Below, piece after piece: positions 32,827 through 44,272 of a stretch of DNA of 64,000 nt. The stretch's first letter is position 1. Every line of letters starts with the position of its first letter. This stretch comes from Diphasiastrum complanatum. Its lineage: Eukaryota > Streptophyta > Lycopodiopsida > Lycopodiales > Lycopodiaceae. The notes below the pieces were generated by a model, which was not told where the DNA came from, made no database searches, and worked only from the letters and a program-made list of their open reading frames with translations. The stretch covers positions 3,457,246 to 3,521,245 of the forward strand of contig CM055111.1 of the NCBI GenBank assembly GCA_029204225.1, in the 5' to 3' direction. A program made the position numbers and the translations under genes.

Positions 32827-34401
32827 AACAGTGAGAGATTAACATCTTCCAATTATGCAATGTGGAAGATCAGAATGGAATCATTGTTGATTCTACAGGA
32901 TGTAATGGATATTGTGAGTGGAGCTGAAGAAGAACCTGTTGCACCTAATGAAGTTGCAACATTTCACAAAAAAACCAGAATTGCCCTTCATTTTATAAAA
33001 ATGAATGTTACCAATGAAGTGTTAAGAGAGATCAGTACATGCACCACTGCCAAGGAAGCTTGGGATACTCTAAAAACAATCTATGAAATCAAAAATACTT
33101 CTAGATTGCTTACACTTAGGAACCAAATATTTCTAAGTTATCAGAGAGTAGATGAGAGTGCTTCATCATATGTCATGAGAGTTAAGGATCTTCATCAAGA
33201 GTTAGCTAGTATTAGTGATGCTCTTAAGAACACTGAACTTGTTCAAGTAGTCCTAAATGGACTTAGAGATGAGCATGACAATATTGTGCAGACTTATGTT
33301 GTCAGAGAGGATCTTCCATCCTTGGAGACACTGCAAGGTGTTCTCATTGCTGAAGAAAGTAGGCAAGAGAACAAGATGCTAAGGATCAACAGACTTTCAT
33401 TGAAAGATGGTGGAGATGACAAAGCACTCTTCATCAGATACAAGTCAAGAGGCAAGGGCAAAGGACAACAACAATTCAAGAAGGACAAAGCCAAAGAAGG
33501 TGGTGAGGATCAGTCCTCACAAGGTGCAACATCCAGTGGCAAGAAGAAGCTGTCAAAGATCAATTATTTTTTTCGTGGAAAAAAAGAACATTATGCATCA
33601 CACTGTTTCAAGAAGAAGAACCAATCTAAGAAAGCTAACCTTATTAATGAGGATGAGTGTGAGGGTGTAGAGAGTGAAAGAGAGGATTCATCAATGATGT
33701 CTACTTTTTCATCTTTTCCTTTTAAGAATGAAGAAGTCTGGTGGATAGATAGTGGGGCTAGTTCCCAGTTGTCTAGTTCTAGGAAATCTTTCACTAATCT
33801 CATGCCATATCTAGGTGCAAAAAGGTCAATCTATACTGCTAATGATGTAGAGTGTAGGTTTGAAGGAATAGGTAGCATTCTATTACATGCATCATCATCA
33901 AAATCGTTTTGCTTACATGATGTACTGTATGTACCTAAATTGACTAAGAATCTCATTAGTGTAGGACAGTTGTTTGATAGTGGATTGGATGCCAAGTTTC
34001 AAGTTGACAAGTGTATAATCTCAAGAGAAAATGAAGTTATTGCTAGAGGATCTAGAATTGGTAAGTTGTACAAACTAGATTCTAGGGAGAGCGCTAACAT
34101 TTCAGATATTGCTTATGAGACCAAGGTTCTACAGGAGGATCTGTGGCATAAGAGATTGGGTCATCCCAATTTCAAAGCCATGCAATCTATGGTCAAAGAA
34201 GGAAAAGTTGTTGGTCTACCAAAGACACTATCAAATCAGCTTCTACCTTGTGAAGCTTGTGTGTTGGCAAGTCACACAGAAGGCCTTTTCCTAGATCAAG
34301 TATCAAGACGAAGCAACCATTTGAACTTGTACACTCAGATGTTCATTTCTTATCAACTAAGAGCAAAGGAGGAGCCAACTGCTTTTCTCTTTTGTAGATG
34401 A
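32827..34401 (+). pseudogene. gag: Gag-protease-integrase start of element D
   Basis: The frame is open from before NSERLTSSNYA (no in-frame ATG nearby, so the start is lost or outside this frame) through the Gag block MWKIRMESLLILQDVMDIV. The nucleocapsid knuckle is degenerate: two cysteines of CX2CX4HX4C are replaced by Tyr and Arg (NYFFRGKKEHYASHC). The protease motif WWIDSGASSQLSSS is intact. The pre-integrase region (LYVPKLTKNLISVGQLFDSG) and the HHCC zinc region (LWHKRLGHPNFKAM, LPCEACVLASH) follow. A frameshift near 34330 throws the integrase core (ELVHSDVHF) out of frame. Confidence 0.87.
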
Positions 34402-34680
34402 TTATACAAGACATTCTTGGATCTGTTTCAAAAGCCATGGTTTATGATGTTTCTTACTTTTAAAGCTTATGTAGAGAAGCAGTTTCCTTTCAAGATAAAA
34501 GCTTTAAGAAGTGATAGTGGAGGGGAATACACTTCCAATAATTTTAAAGACTTTTGTGAGAGAGAGGGTATTCAAAGAGAGTTCTCTTGTTCATATACCC
34601 CTCAACAAAATGGAGTTGTTGAGAGAGAAAATAGAACTTTGTGTGAATGTGCAAAAGCCTTTGTGCTAAACGCTACTCTC
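34402..34680 (+). pseudogene. pol: Integrase core fragment of element D
   Basis: Reads FKAYVEKQFPFKIKALRSDS, GGEYTSNNFKDFCEREGIQR, YTPQQNGVVERENRTLCECA. It includes the second catalytic Asp and the Glu of the DDE triad. It ends at CECAK, where the sequence jumps directly into RT, so the integrase C-terminus, linker and RT fingers are missing. Confidence 0.87.
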
Positions 34681-35180
34681 AGATTAAAGGTCTTGATTAT
34701 GAAATTACCTTTGCACCAGTTGCAAAGATGGTAACAATTCGAATACTCATCTCTCTTGCATGTTTTCACAAATGGAGTATGTTCCAGTTTGATGTTTCTA
34801 ATGAATTTCTCAATGGTTACCTTGAGGAAGAGATTTATATGGAGCAACCTCCAGGTTTTGTGAAGGAAGGTGATGAATCGAAAGTTTGTCTTTTGTTCAA
34901 AAGTCTGTATGGACTGAAACAGACACCAAGGTCTTGGAATGCAAGGCTCACTTCTTATGTCATATCACTCGGATTTTGTCTAAGTGAATATGACCCTTCT
35001 CTGTATAATAAGTTTGTAGATAACTTTGTAATTATTCTTCTCATCTATGTAGATGATATCATTCTTTGTGGAAACAGTGAGAAGTTAGTTGAAGAAACTA
35101 AGCATGCACTTGGTACTGAGTTTAAAATGCAGGACTTAGGAGTTCTTCACTATATTCTAGGCCTTGAAATAGATTTTTGA
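34647..35180 (+). pseudogene. pol: Reverse transcriptase of element D, N-terminally deleted
   Basis: Starts at the fusion point (CAKRYSQIKGLDYEITFAPV) and contains the first catalytic block QFDVSNEFLNG, then EEEIYMEQPPGFVKE, LLFKSLYGLKQTPRSWNARL, the box IILLIYVDDIILCG and FKMQDLGVLHYILGLEIDF, ending at a TGA. Both catalytic Asp boxes are intact, complementary to element C, which has the fingers but lacks the first box. Confidence 0.88.
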
Positions 35181-35222
35181 AAAGGTCATGCATTTATAAG
35201 CCAAAGTAGATATGCACTTTCC

Positions 35223-35842
35223 ATGATCAGGAAATTTCATATGGAGAACTGTAAAGGCATAGATACACCTATGGAGCACACTATAAAAGTTCCTATTAAA
35301 GATGATGAAAAATCATTTGAGGACATCACTCTTTATAGGAGTCTTATTGGCTCACTTATTTGGTTAACAGTGACTAGGCCTGATCTAAGCTTTTGGGTTC
35401 ATAAGCTAAATCAACATATGCAGGATCCAAAGTTATATCATTGGAAGTTGGCTAAAAGAGTCAGCAGGCAACTATTTCCTTATCATCCTGTGAAGTTGAA
35501 TACAAATCTCTTACAACCACAACAAAGGAGGTTTTATGGATCAAAAGGCTACTTTGGGAGCTTAAGTGTTATGCAGATGAAGATTTACCAATTATCAAGA
35601 ATGATAACATTTCAGCTCAGGCTCTTGCAAATAATCCAGTCTTTCATGCAAGGAGCAAGCATATTGAAGTGGCTCATCATTTTGTAAGAGAAAAAGTCAT
35701 TGGAAGAGAGATCTCATTGGAGCATGTTTCATCTTCAGATTGTGTTGCAAATCTTCTCACCAAGCCTCTACTCAAGAATGTCTTTATGAAGATGAGGTCT
35801 AACCTTGGCCTAATTTTGAAATCTATGTTGATAGGAACATAA
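35223..35842 (+). pseudogene. pol: RNase H of element D with internal deletion
   Basis: The first piece (35223 to about 35470) gives FHMENCKGIDTPMEHTIKVP, DITLYRSLIGSLIWLTVTRP and the block ending KLAKR. About 65 residues are then missing relative to element C. A shifted frame (35477-35842) continues as SLSSCEVEYKSLTTTTKEVL, FHARSKHIEVAHHFVREKV and LLTKPLLKNVFMKMRSNLGL to a TAA at 35840-35842, the natural end of the polyprotein just before the polypurine tract. The lost part includes the YSDLDFA block with a catalytic Asp. Confidence 0.85.
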
Positions 35843-35847
35843 ATTTT

Positions 35848-35856
35848 AAGGAGGAG
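35848..35856 (+). promoter_or_regulatory. Polypurine tract of element D
   Basis: AAGGAGGAG abuts the 3' LTR. Confidence 0.85.
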
Positions 35857-36566
35857 TGTGAAGATTATTAAAATATTAGGTCATGTCCATGATAATTTCC
35901 ACTAGATTTCATGTTGTACATATAAGGAGTGTGAATTGAGCACATATCCTTCTAGTGTAGCTCGAATTTGAGTTAGATAGGTTCAATTATGATGACATGC
36001 AGATGTTTTGATAGCATGCAAAGTCTTATTGTATGCATGCAAGCCACATGCAATCAGTGCATGCAACATGCAAAGTAGTTTATGTGATCTACACATGTCT
36101 AGGCAATTTTATGAGTTGACATGCAGTATATGCACCATACATGCATGCAGTTACACATGTGGATCTCTGGTAGGTGAATTAGTTCAGTTAAGTGGACTTT
36201 CCATGCAACTCCACTATAGAAATTTGAGTCTCTCTCATGTAGGGAAAGCTGGGCATGTTTTGCCATATTGTGAATATTGAGATTTTGGTGTTTTGGACTC
36301 ATTCTCTCTCTACCCAAGTTTCCTATGTATGATTTTCTCTCTCTACCCAAGAGCAGCCTATTTTCCCCATACTGAACACTTAGAATTATTTTTAGCATTC
36401 ATTTCTCATAATGAAGAGTTAGATTTTCTCATCAGATGTATGCCATTGTGCTCTTGCCTTAGATTTTTCAAGCATATTGTTCTTTGATCAATCTTGTGCA
36501 ATCACAACACCTTAGTAAGATCTTGTAGGGTGTGTGGTGAAGTTCACACGTGCTAAAAACTTCACA
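35857..36566 (+). repeat. 3' LTR of element D
   Basis: 710-bp LTR ending ACTTCACA, followed by the target duplication GATCT. It lacks the 22-bp stretch found in the 5' LTR and keeps the CATGCA cluster and the terminal G-box. Confidence 0.93.
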
Positions 36567-36571
36567 GATCT

Positions 36572-38503
36572 TCTTCCAGTGAGATCAGCCCCTCAGTGGA
36601 TAAATATTCTAACATTTTATCCCTTGCACATGGCATTAAGTGCAAGTTACATCTATAACATATTGGATACGACTCCCAGATCTTATGTATTGAGGTGAAT
36701 CAATTATGTAAAAATCAAGTTGGATGATCTAAATAGTTAGGTATAACTACCAATGCTCTCACTAAGGTTAATCTATATACTATATTAGTAATGGATATGT
36801 CTATGTGGAAGAAGCATAAACATTAAATTCTTGGATGGAGTGATATGTGAAAATTGTGAATTAGTACTCGATTATTTTGCTTATTTGAGGCCAACCTTGT
36901 AAGTAAAGTTCACGTGATTTCTTTAACATGTATGAAATCAGATCACATGACTTAAATCATTTTTAGTGCTATGTATTGGCCAATATAGCTAGTCTCGGCG
37001 ATGGCTAAGTTATTAAAAATGATTTTAGAGAGATGAGAGAGAGAGAGAGAGTCATAAATTTTAACTATAAATATTAGGTAGGACTTGAAGTAAGGAGGAC
37101 CATTTTCCATTTGCATATGTAGAAGATTTTGGAGCAATACTACCATCTCATCTTTGGCTCTCTTCTACATGTGTGTAGAAATCTTGTTGAATGCTTAATA
37201 GATGTGCATTTTGGTGATTCATTGAATGCATTTTTGCCATAGTGCAACTTGTTAATGGAGTTTAGGATTAGATATGAACATGTGTTGATTAAGTTATGAT
37301 TTTATTTCATTTTGGTAAGTGGTTTTAATCAGACTAGTGAGCTAGTGCAGAAATCAGCTAACATCAAAGGAAGTGATTGGTGATGCAACTATACTTGGCC
37401 TATGTCTACATTTAGAATCATCTTTGTATCTTGAATACACATATTGCAATTCCATATAACCTTTGGGTGATTGCAAGAGATTTCACAAATACAGAGGGCA
37501 TTATAGATGGTCTAGTCATTATTCAATCTTGATAGATTCAAATCTCAATTATGTGAACCACATTTGTTGTACATGTAAATGATTGTATGGATATTATCAA
37601 AATGGATGCCACATTATATTTAGATCATAGTTACGAGTATTCAGGATGCAAAATTGGAGATTGTTAATTGGATATGATATTTGAAAGTGAATTTAAAATT
37701 CTTGGTGATCAGATGGGCTACATGTCACTAGATATGAGTTTTTTAATAGTTGAATTACACTTGATATAGATTGATGATGAGGATGAGTCAAATTTGACAG
37801 GGCTCAAACTTGATGAGATGGAAATAACATAAATTGATATTAGATCAAAGTGATGATGTATATAATAACTTTATAAAGATAGAATAATGATTAAGCGATG
37901 ACATGTTTTCAACATGTAACTTCGAACTAGTTCCAGATGTAGGTAAATAAATGACATGGCACAAAAATTTCAGCTTTCTCAATAAAACTTGTCCTCCCAA
38001 AAAATACAAGATTATATTACGTGGAGATTTCAATTAGACATGCAAGTTTCAGAAAATTTTTAGAGAGAAAAAATGAGTTAAGTTCAATGTTTTAGCTCGC
38101 ATTTGGGTCAATGAATAAATCAAACATAGTGTAGTCTAGTTTCCCAACAAATGAGTATGAATGTCTAGTCAATAGGACGATAAATTAAGTTGGCAAATCA
38201 AAAAATTTAGGCCTAACCACTTCACAAGATTTAAAACATATTGTAATTCCAACAGGGCAAGTCTCAATACTAAACATAGGCTTGTCATTATGTAGTGTTG
38301 GTGATCACCTAGGAAGGTGCACTTTAATACTTTTACATCAGGTTTACCTCTTTTCTCCTTTGGAATGTGAGCGAAGGCTTTTGTCCAAAAATCCTCAAGT
38401 GAATCATTTTGGCTTCCTGTTGGTGAATGCTTATTCTAATTTTAACTTTGGTATTGCAATGGTAGGACTCCTATTCTGGAGATAAACTGTGATATTGCAA
38501 TCC
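36572..38503. other. Unassigned AT-rich DNA
   Basis: No recognisable gene. A short (GA)n run is at about 37031-37052. Confidence 0.5.
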
Positions 38504-38605
38504 CTTACGTGTAAGAAAATCAATTTGTTAATTTATAGATTCATTGCAGATAAAATTATATGCAATGAATCTATAAATTAACATATTGATTTTCTTACAT
38601 GTAAG
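38504..38605. repeat. Inverted repeat (hairpin) with 45-bp arms
   Basis: Left arm 38504-38548 and right arm 38561-38605 are reverse complements with about two mismatches, separated by 12 bases. Each outer end (CTTACGTGTAAG / CTTACATGTAAG) is itself palindromic. No flanking target duplication was found; a MITE-like foldback or small-RNA hairpin is possible. Confidence 0.85.
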
Positions 38606-39352
38606 AAAAAGACAAGAGCTAATCAGAACTTGCAAAGATCTTCCATCGACAATTGACATTGCAGAAGAACATGTATAAATTCATGAATTTAATCAATAAA
38701 AGAAAGCCACAAGTTGGGCTTTAGTACAATTGTACAAATTTAATGTCTTTCTTCATGAATCTATATAGTGCAATTTATGCATTTGGGACATTATCAAATC
38801 TCCATTCTTTGCTCTCTATAGCTCTCTATATGTACATCATTAGTGTCGTGCCCCTATGGGAGTACAACATATGGTACTACCAAGGATGCTAAAGATTAAC
38901 TCCTGTTTGAATTTGTACACATGGTAGCTTGCATAGTCACTAGGCAAAATTTGCAAGCCAATCAATATCAGAACATCAATTATTGATACTAAATAAAAGG
39001 ATGACTAGTATTGTAGAAACTACAACTTACCTTTGCAAGATCAACATCCTCCTAAAAATTAAACCACTCAAAGAATAGATTCGCATTGTACAACGTACAG
39101 CATCCGTAGTTTAATGAGTCATTTTGATAAAGATTATCTGCAATGTAATATCAGTTGACGACTGAGTGCATTTCGGAAGGCGACACCGATTTGGCTTTCA
39201 AATTGGTGGAAAAGCGGTGAGTGGCCTGGTAAGGAAAAAAGTGCAGGTCATTATTTTCAACTTCTGACATTACTGTTGGCCTCGGCATGCTGTTCTTAGC
39301 CTAAGGCAGAAGTTTCAAGCAGTTTTGCGATGGCAAACATGGGAAGAGTCCA
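38606..39352. other. Unassigned DNA upstream of element E
   Basis: No LTR matching the 3' end of element E was found here and no primer-binding site is visible, so E appears truncated at its 5' end. Confidence 0.5.
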
Positions 39353-39358
39353 TTTTGA

Positions 39359-40372
39359 GTGAAAAGCAAATTGGATGGGATTTCCAACTATGCAGTGTGG
39401 AAATTCAAAATGAAAAACATACTGATGGAGAAAGATGTGTGGGAAGTCATCACAGGTGATGAGAGAAGGCCGCCAAAAGAAGCAAACATCAAAGTGTTCG
39501 ACAAAAAGACGAGGAAAGCTTTGACCTTCATTAACTTGTCAATGAAAGATCACATCATTACCCACATTTGTGATGCTACTACACCCAGACAGGCATGGGA
39601 TGTGCTAAAAGAGCAGTTTGAGATGTCAAATCCGTCAAGAATCATGTTTCTGAAGTCAAAGTTGAATAGTGCCCACATGGAGCAAGGAGAGCACATTCAG
39701 ACGTACATGACCAAAATCAAGACAATGAGAGATGAACTGCATTCTATTGGCGAGCGCATACGTGATGTGGAGCTGGTGCACAATGCATTGTGCGGCATTG
39801 CAGAATCGTATCAGATGTTCGTGAGCGGAATAGCATCAAGAGAAAGTTTGCCAACATTTGACGAGCTCACAGGAATCTTGATGCAGGAAGAGCAATGACG
39901 AGAAATGGTAAAAGCTAGACGTCAAAATACTGACAATCAGGCACTTGCGACACGCCAAAAACAAGGCAAGGGCAAGGGCAAGAAGAAGTCTAAGCAGCAA
40001 TTTGCCAAGTCTCAGGAGGATGAGGGATCTTCCAGTAAAACTAAGAAGAAAGGCAAGTGCTTCCATTGTGGTAAAAAGCGCCATTGGAAGAGTGAATGTC
40101 GCAAATTCCTGGCGGAACAAGGCAAGGGAAAACCAAAACAAGCAGGTAACCTTGTCGATGAGGGTGAGATTGAAGACTCTAGCATCTTCATATCTGCATT
40201 GTCATCTAATCAAGATGATCAAGCATGGTATATTGACTCAGGAGCCACAAGACACATCACAGGTAACAATAATTGGTTTAGTAGTTTGAACGTGTTGGAT
40301 AATGGAACATCTGTTTCACAAGCAAATGGTGAGGTGTGCATGATCAAGGGGATAGGCATTGTTTCAATCTAG
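39359..40372 (+). pseudogene. gag: Gag and protease of element E
   Basis: Opens with KLDGISNYAVWKFKMKNILM, a copia Gag signature, and continues through AWDVLKEQFEMSN and the LTGILMQEEQ region to a TGA (39896-39898) that sits where an Arg codon would fit. The same frame resumes with a basic segment, a CCHC knuckle (CFHCGKKRHWKSEC, about 40058-40099) and the protease motif WYIDSGATRHITG. It ends at a frameshift and TAG at 40370-40372. The start upstream of KSKLDG is unclear because a TGA precedes it. Confidence 0.85.
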
Positions 40373-41400
40373 CTACTGATCGCAAAAGCAGGATGATCAG
40401 GGAGGTACTTTACGTACTAAGTTTGAAGAAAAATCTACATTTTGTTGGAGTCATTATTGATCAAAAGTTGAAAGTAGAATTCGCCCATGATCGTTGCTTT
40501 GTGAAGGATGCGAACCAAAAGTTCAAAGTTATTGCAAATGGAGTAAGAGAGCCCAATACAAAATTGTACAGGTTGAATGTTACAATCAAGGGCAACATGG
40601 ACTTGTATCATCCATTCCTTCGCAAACTGAGATGTGGCACAAGAGGCTTGGTCACGTGAACTTGGGAAGCCTCAGTTTGATGAGAAAATTGGAGATGGTA
40701 ACAGGATTGCCTACCATAGAAGATCACTTGAAATCGATGTGCGAATCTTGTGTATATGGGAAGCAGCATCGAGAGAAGTTCAATAAAGGGGGTGTTGCAA
40801 GAGCAAAGAACATCCTGGATTTAATCCACACAGATTTATGTGGCCTATGAGGACCATGTCCTTAGGTAAAGCATTCTATTTCATGACCTTTATTGATGAT
40901 ATGTCACGTAAAACGTGGATCTACTACTTGAAGAAAAAATCAGATGCATTTGATAACTTCAAGAGCTTCAAAGCATTGGTCGAAAATCAGACAGGTAGAA
41001 AGATCAAAATCCTAAGATCAGATAGTGGAGGTGAGTACAAGTCTAATGACTTCAATGATCTTTGTGATCAATGTGGGATTAAAAGACAATTTATGCAAGC
41101 TCATACTCCTGCTCTCAATGGTGTAGCTGAGCGCAAGAGTCGTACGATTGTGGAAAGTGCCAGATCTATGCTAGCTGAGATGAAACTACCAAAAGATTTT
41201 TGGTCAGAAGCATGTAGCACGACAGTCTATCTTCAAAATAGAAGTCCTATCATTGCCATACCAAAGATAACACTTGAGGAAGCATTCACGGAGGAGAAAC
41301 CAAAGGTGAACCTCTTGCAAATCTTTGGATGTAAGGCCTTTGTACACATTCCTAGGAAGAGGGACGTAAACTTGATGTAAAAGCTATCAAGTGCATATTC
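40373..41400 (+). pseudogene. pol: Integrase of element E, frameshifted
   Basis: The pre-integrase block (REVLYVLSLKKNLHFVGVII) and HHCC region (MWHKRLGHVNLGSLSLMRKL, CESCVYGKQHREKF) are followed by the core across a frameshift near 40850: LDLIHTDLCG, FYFMTFIDDMSRKTW, ILRSDSGGEYKSNDF and HTPALNGVAERKSRTIVE. All three DDE residues are present. Then come the C-terminal flank LPKDFWSEACSTTVYL and IFGCKAFVHIPRK, a further frameshift near 41370 and GYDDRVKGYRCFD. Confidence 0.85.
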
Positions 41401-42780
41401 CTAGGATATGATGATCGTGTGAAGGGCTATAGATGTTTTGATCCAGTCAAAAACAAAATTCATATAAGCCGTGATGTTATCTTTGATGAATCCAAGATGT
41501 ATGAAGACGAGGATACTAAGAAGATAGACACATCCAGTGGGAAAGATGGTATAGTGAGGATACCACCTGATGATGATCCATTCATTGACCTTCCGAGTGA
41601 CGAACATGAGGATACATCTCAAGATACTACTACTCAACCTCAAGAAACAGGTTGGAGAGGTAGGGACAAACCTTTTGGTGCAAGAAGGATTGAAGTTGCA
41701 GGTGACAAATGCAAGGAGAAGGATGTACTATGGGATACATTTTCACCAGGAAGCCGATCACCTAACATAAAGCTCCCTAAGTGGTTTGAGAGATTGTTGG
41801 AGAGCCGCGACATAGATGACTTTCCAGGATCATCTAACCAGGGAGAGCTACAAAGATCAACAAGAGAGAAGATACTACCTGAAAGGTATGAAGCAAATTA
41901 TGCTCTCTTATCTAGCATTATTCAAAGCAAAGAACCTTCGACTTATGGTGAAGCGAAGGATGATGACATTTGGGTCAAGGCCATGGGAGAGGAGCTGAAG
42001 TCAATTGCTAAGCATAGCACATGGGACTTAGTAGAACCACCAGCTGGCAAGAAACCCATTGGTTGCAAATGGGTATACAGGACCAAGTACCATGCAGATG
42101 GAAGTATAGCAAAACACAAAGCAAGATTAGTGATCAAAGGGTACGCACAAAATAAAGGCATCGACTATGAGGAGACCTTTGTGCCGGTTTGTAAGTGGAA
42201 TACTCTACGTCTACTTATTGCTTTAGCTTCACATTTTGGTTGGCTTTTGCATTAGATGGATGTGAAATCTACTTTTCTAAATGGTGAGTTAGAAGAAGAA
42301 GTGTTCATGGATCAACCTGAAGGCTTTGTAACGAAAGGACAGGAAAATAGAGCATGTCACTTGAAGAAAGCGCTTTATGGTCTTAAACAAGCACCACGTG
42401 CGTGGTATAGCAGGATTGATGCCTACTTTCGTTCAAAGGGGATGGTGAGAACACATTCTGATCCAAATCTATATGTCTTAAGCTTGATGGTATGGTTGCT
42501 TGGATTGCTCTTTATGTTGATGAATTGATCATTACGGGAAATAATCAAGAGATGATAGACATGATCAAGAAAGACCTCATGGAACAATTTTAGATGACAG
42601 ATCTCAGCCTGATGTATTATTGCCTTGGAGTAGAAGTGTGGCAAAAAGGACATGAAGTGGGTTTAACACAGGTGAAGTATGTCAAAGAGTTGCTGCACAA
42701 GTTTAGGTTGCAGGATTGCAAACCAGTAAACACTCCTATTGAACCAGGTAAAAAGCTTTCTAAGCTTGATGAGTCATAGT
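41401..42780 (+). pseudogene. pol: Linker and reverse transcriptase of element E
   Basis: The linker ends with a frame that has YALLSSIIQSKEPSTYGEAK. RT follows: KPIGCKWVYRTKYHADGSIA, KHKARLVIKGYAQNKGIDYE. A TAG at 42253-42255 replaces the residue before [20 protein letters not shown], usually Gln in [21 protein letters not shown] follows, and a frameshifted palm box that reads ALYVDELII (YVDD with the second Asp changed to Glu). A further TAG interrupts before MTDLSLMYYCLGVEVW. The enzyme cannot be active. Confidence 0.82.
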
Positions 42781-43457
42781 CATTTGATGCTACGCTATAT
42801 AGATAGTTAGTAGGGAGCTTGATTTACCTTACCACGACTAGACCAAATATATGCTATGATGTTGGCATTGTAAGTCAGTTTATGGCAGCACCTATGGAAA
42901 TGCATTGGAAGGCAACTAAACGCATTGTGCATTATGTGAAAGGCACTTCAGAGTATGGCTTGATTTACAGGAAGCATGATGGTTTACCTGAGTTGTGTGG
43001 CTATGTGGATGCGGACTGGGGAGGTGACTATGATGATCGTAGATCCACCACAGGATATATATTCCAATTTTGTGGTAGTTGCTTTTCTTCGTCTAGTAAG
43101 AAGCAAAGTACAATTTCCACCACAGAAGCAGAGTATAAGGCAATGTGTAGTGCTGCACAGTAAGCTATATGGTTGAGACAAATCTTGGAAGAAATCGGCA
43201 TGAAGTAGAAAAATCCCACGACTTTACATAGCGACAGTTAGAGTGGCATTCAGCTAGCAAAGAATCCAGTGTTCCATGCGAGAACTAAACACATTGAGAT
43301 TCAGTATCATTTCATATGTGAGTGGCTGCTGAGTCGTGAAATTCATGTTGTTCATTGTAGCACAGAAGAACAACTAGCTGATATTTTCACTAAGCCACTT
43401 ACTGGAGAAAAGTTTGATAAGTTTAGATCAAAGCTTTCTATACTTAAAGTTTGTTGA
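42781..43457 (+). pseudogene. pol: RNase H of element E
   Basis: Recognisable blocks: LVGSLIYLTTTRPNICYDVG, MHWKATKRIVHYVKGTSEYG, YVDADWGGDYDDRRSTTGYI, STISTTEAEYKAMCSAAQ. After stops at AAQ and MK comes FHARTKHIEIQYHFICEWLL and ADIFTKPLTGEKFDKFRSKL, ending at TGA 43455-43457. Several of the stops stand where Gln is usual in the family. Confidence 0.82.
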
Positions 43458-43510
43458 CTTTAAAGCTATGTATATGACTGTATAAAAAGTGACTCTACTT
43501 TAAGGGAGAG

Positions 43511-43830
43511 AGTTAGAATTAAAGTTAGAATCACTATGTTATTGTACTGTGGGTCCTATCAGTGGATAAGGATCAGTTGGCCTCGCCACGAGGCATGTTG
43601 ACGGGACACGCGTCCCGCCAACGGCAACCTGGGTCATGCATGGGTTGCCTGAGTGAACAACTATATGTACAATGTAATTTCATTTGGAGAAATACAGTTG
43701 CTATGTGAGCTTGCTGTGGAGAGTGTTTTCTGTCTGTGTTACTATGTGGCATGATCTGTGTTCCTGTGCAAAGCAAATTCTAAGTATACTGCTTTTCATT
43801 TATTTTAGAACCATACTTCACAGTGAATCT
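43511..43830 (+). repeat. Probable 3' LTR of element E (end not determined)
   Basis: Begins just after the polypurine tract. It contains a GC-rich palindromic stretch (GGACACGCGTCC, near 43603-43614). Without a second copy the end cannot be fixed; 43830 is a rough limit. Confidence 0.4.
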
Positions 43831-44272
43831 GTTTTCAGTAATACCACACACAAACCATTTCTAATCTCTTCGGTGGACTATACTCTCATTTTTTAGAGTA
43901 TGAATTAATTTTTAAGATCCTGTTGGGCAATTAGAACACTTAAAGTTGTGATCATATTTAGCATAAGCTTTCTATTAGACTGTTTTTGCATCTAGCAGCT
44001 GATTGTAGCGAGAGAGCTGTTCCGCAAAATTCCTGCTCTCTTCTCTGTTCGGATTCTTCTGTCTCCATTGCCCCCATCACTTTTCACCCTTCTTGCCGCT
44101 TCGAGTGTCCAAAGCCCCTCTCACTCCACCCAGTCCCAATCACCAATCCACGACACTACCACCACTGCCCAATCTTCTCCCACCCCTCAGACGTCCTCAC
44201 TCTTTTCTCCCTGACTTTTTGAGCAGCGTCCATGGAATCTGGCTGAGTGTTTTTGCTCCATCTCAGCCCATG
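43831..44272. other. Unassigned DNA, pyrimidine-rich near 44020-44220
   Basis: No recognised gene. The pyrimidine-rich stretch precedes the coiled-coil frame and could be its 5' leader; an ATG at 44271 (ATGGATG context) would open the repeated 51-residue unit. Confidence 0.4.

Larger units (their letters stand above)
31321..36566 (+). mobile_element. Element D: copia retrotransposon with two internal deletions
   Basis: 5246-bp element with LTRs of 732 and 710 bp and a perfect GATCT target duplication (31316-31320 and 36567-36571). The order is LTR, primer-binding site, gag, protease, integrase, RT, RNase H, polypurine tract and LTR. One deletion fuses the integrase core to RT; another removes the middle of RNase H. 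The LTRs differ at about a dozen sites plus a 22-bp stretch present only in the 5' copy (near 31345). Confidence 0.93.
39353..43830 (+). mobile_element. Element E: 5'-truncated copia element of a different lineage
   Basis: Gag, protease, integrase, RT and RNase H follow in copia order over about 4.1 kb, then a polypurine tract (TAAGGGAGAG, 43501-43510) and what is probably a 3' LTR starting near 43511. There is no matching 5' LTR upstream and no target duplication, and the right end is uncertain. Protein motifs differ clearly from elements A to D, for example IDSGATRHIT rather than IDSGASSH. Many stops and a few frameshifts mark it as old. Confidence 0.75.

Noticed and set aside
38282-38485. 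Plus-strand 67-codon ORF
   Set aside because: No recognisable domain, and it sits in AT-rich DNA without supporting context.
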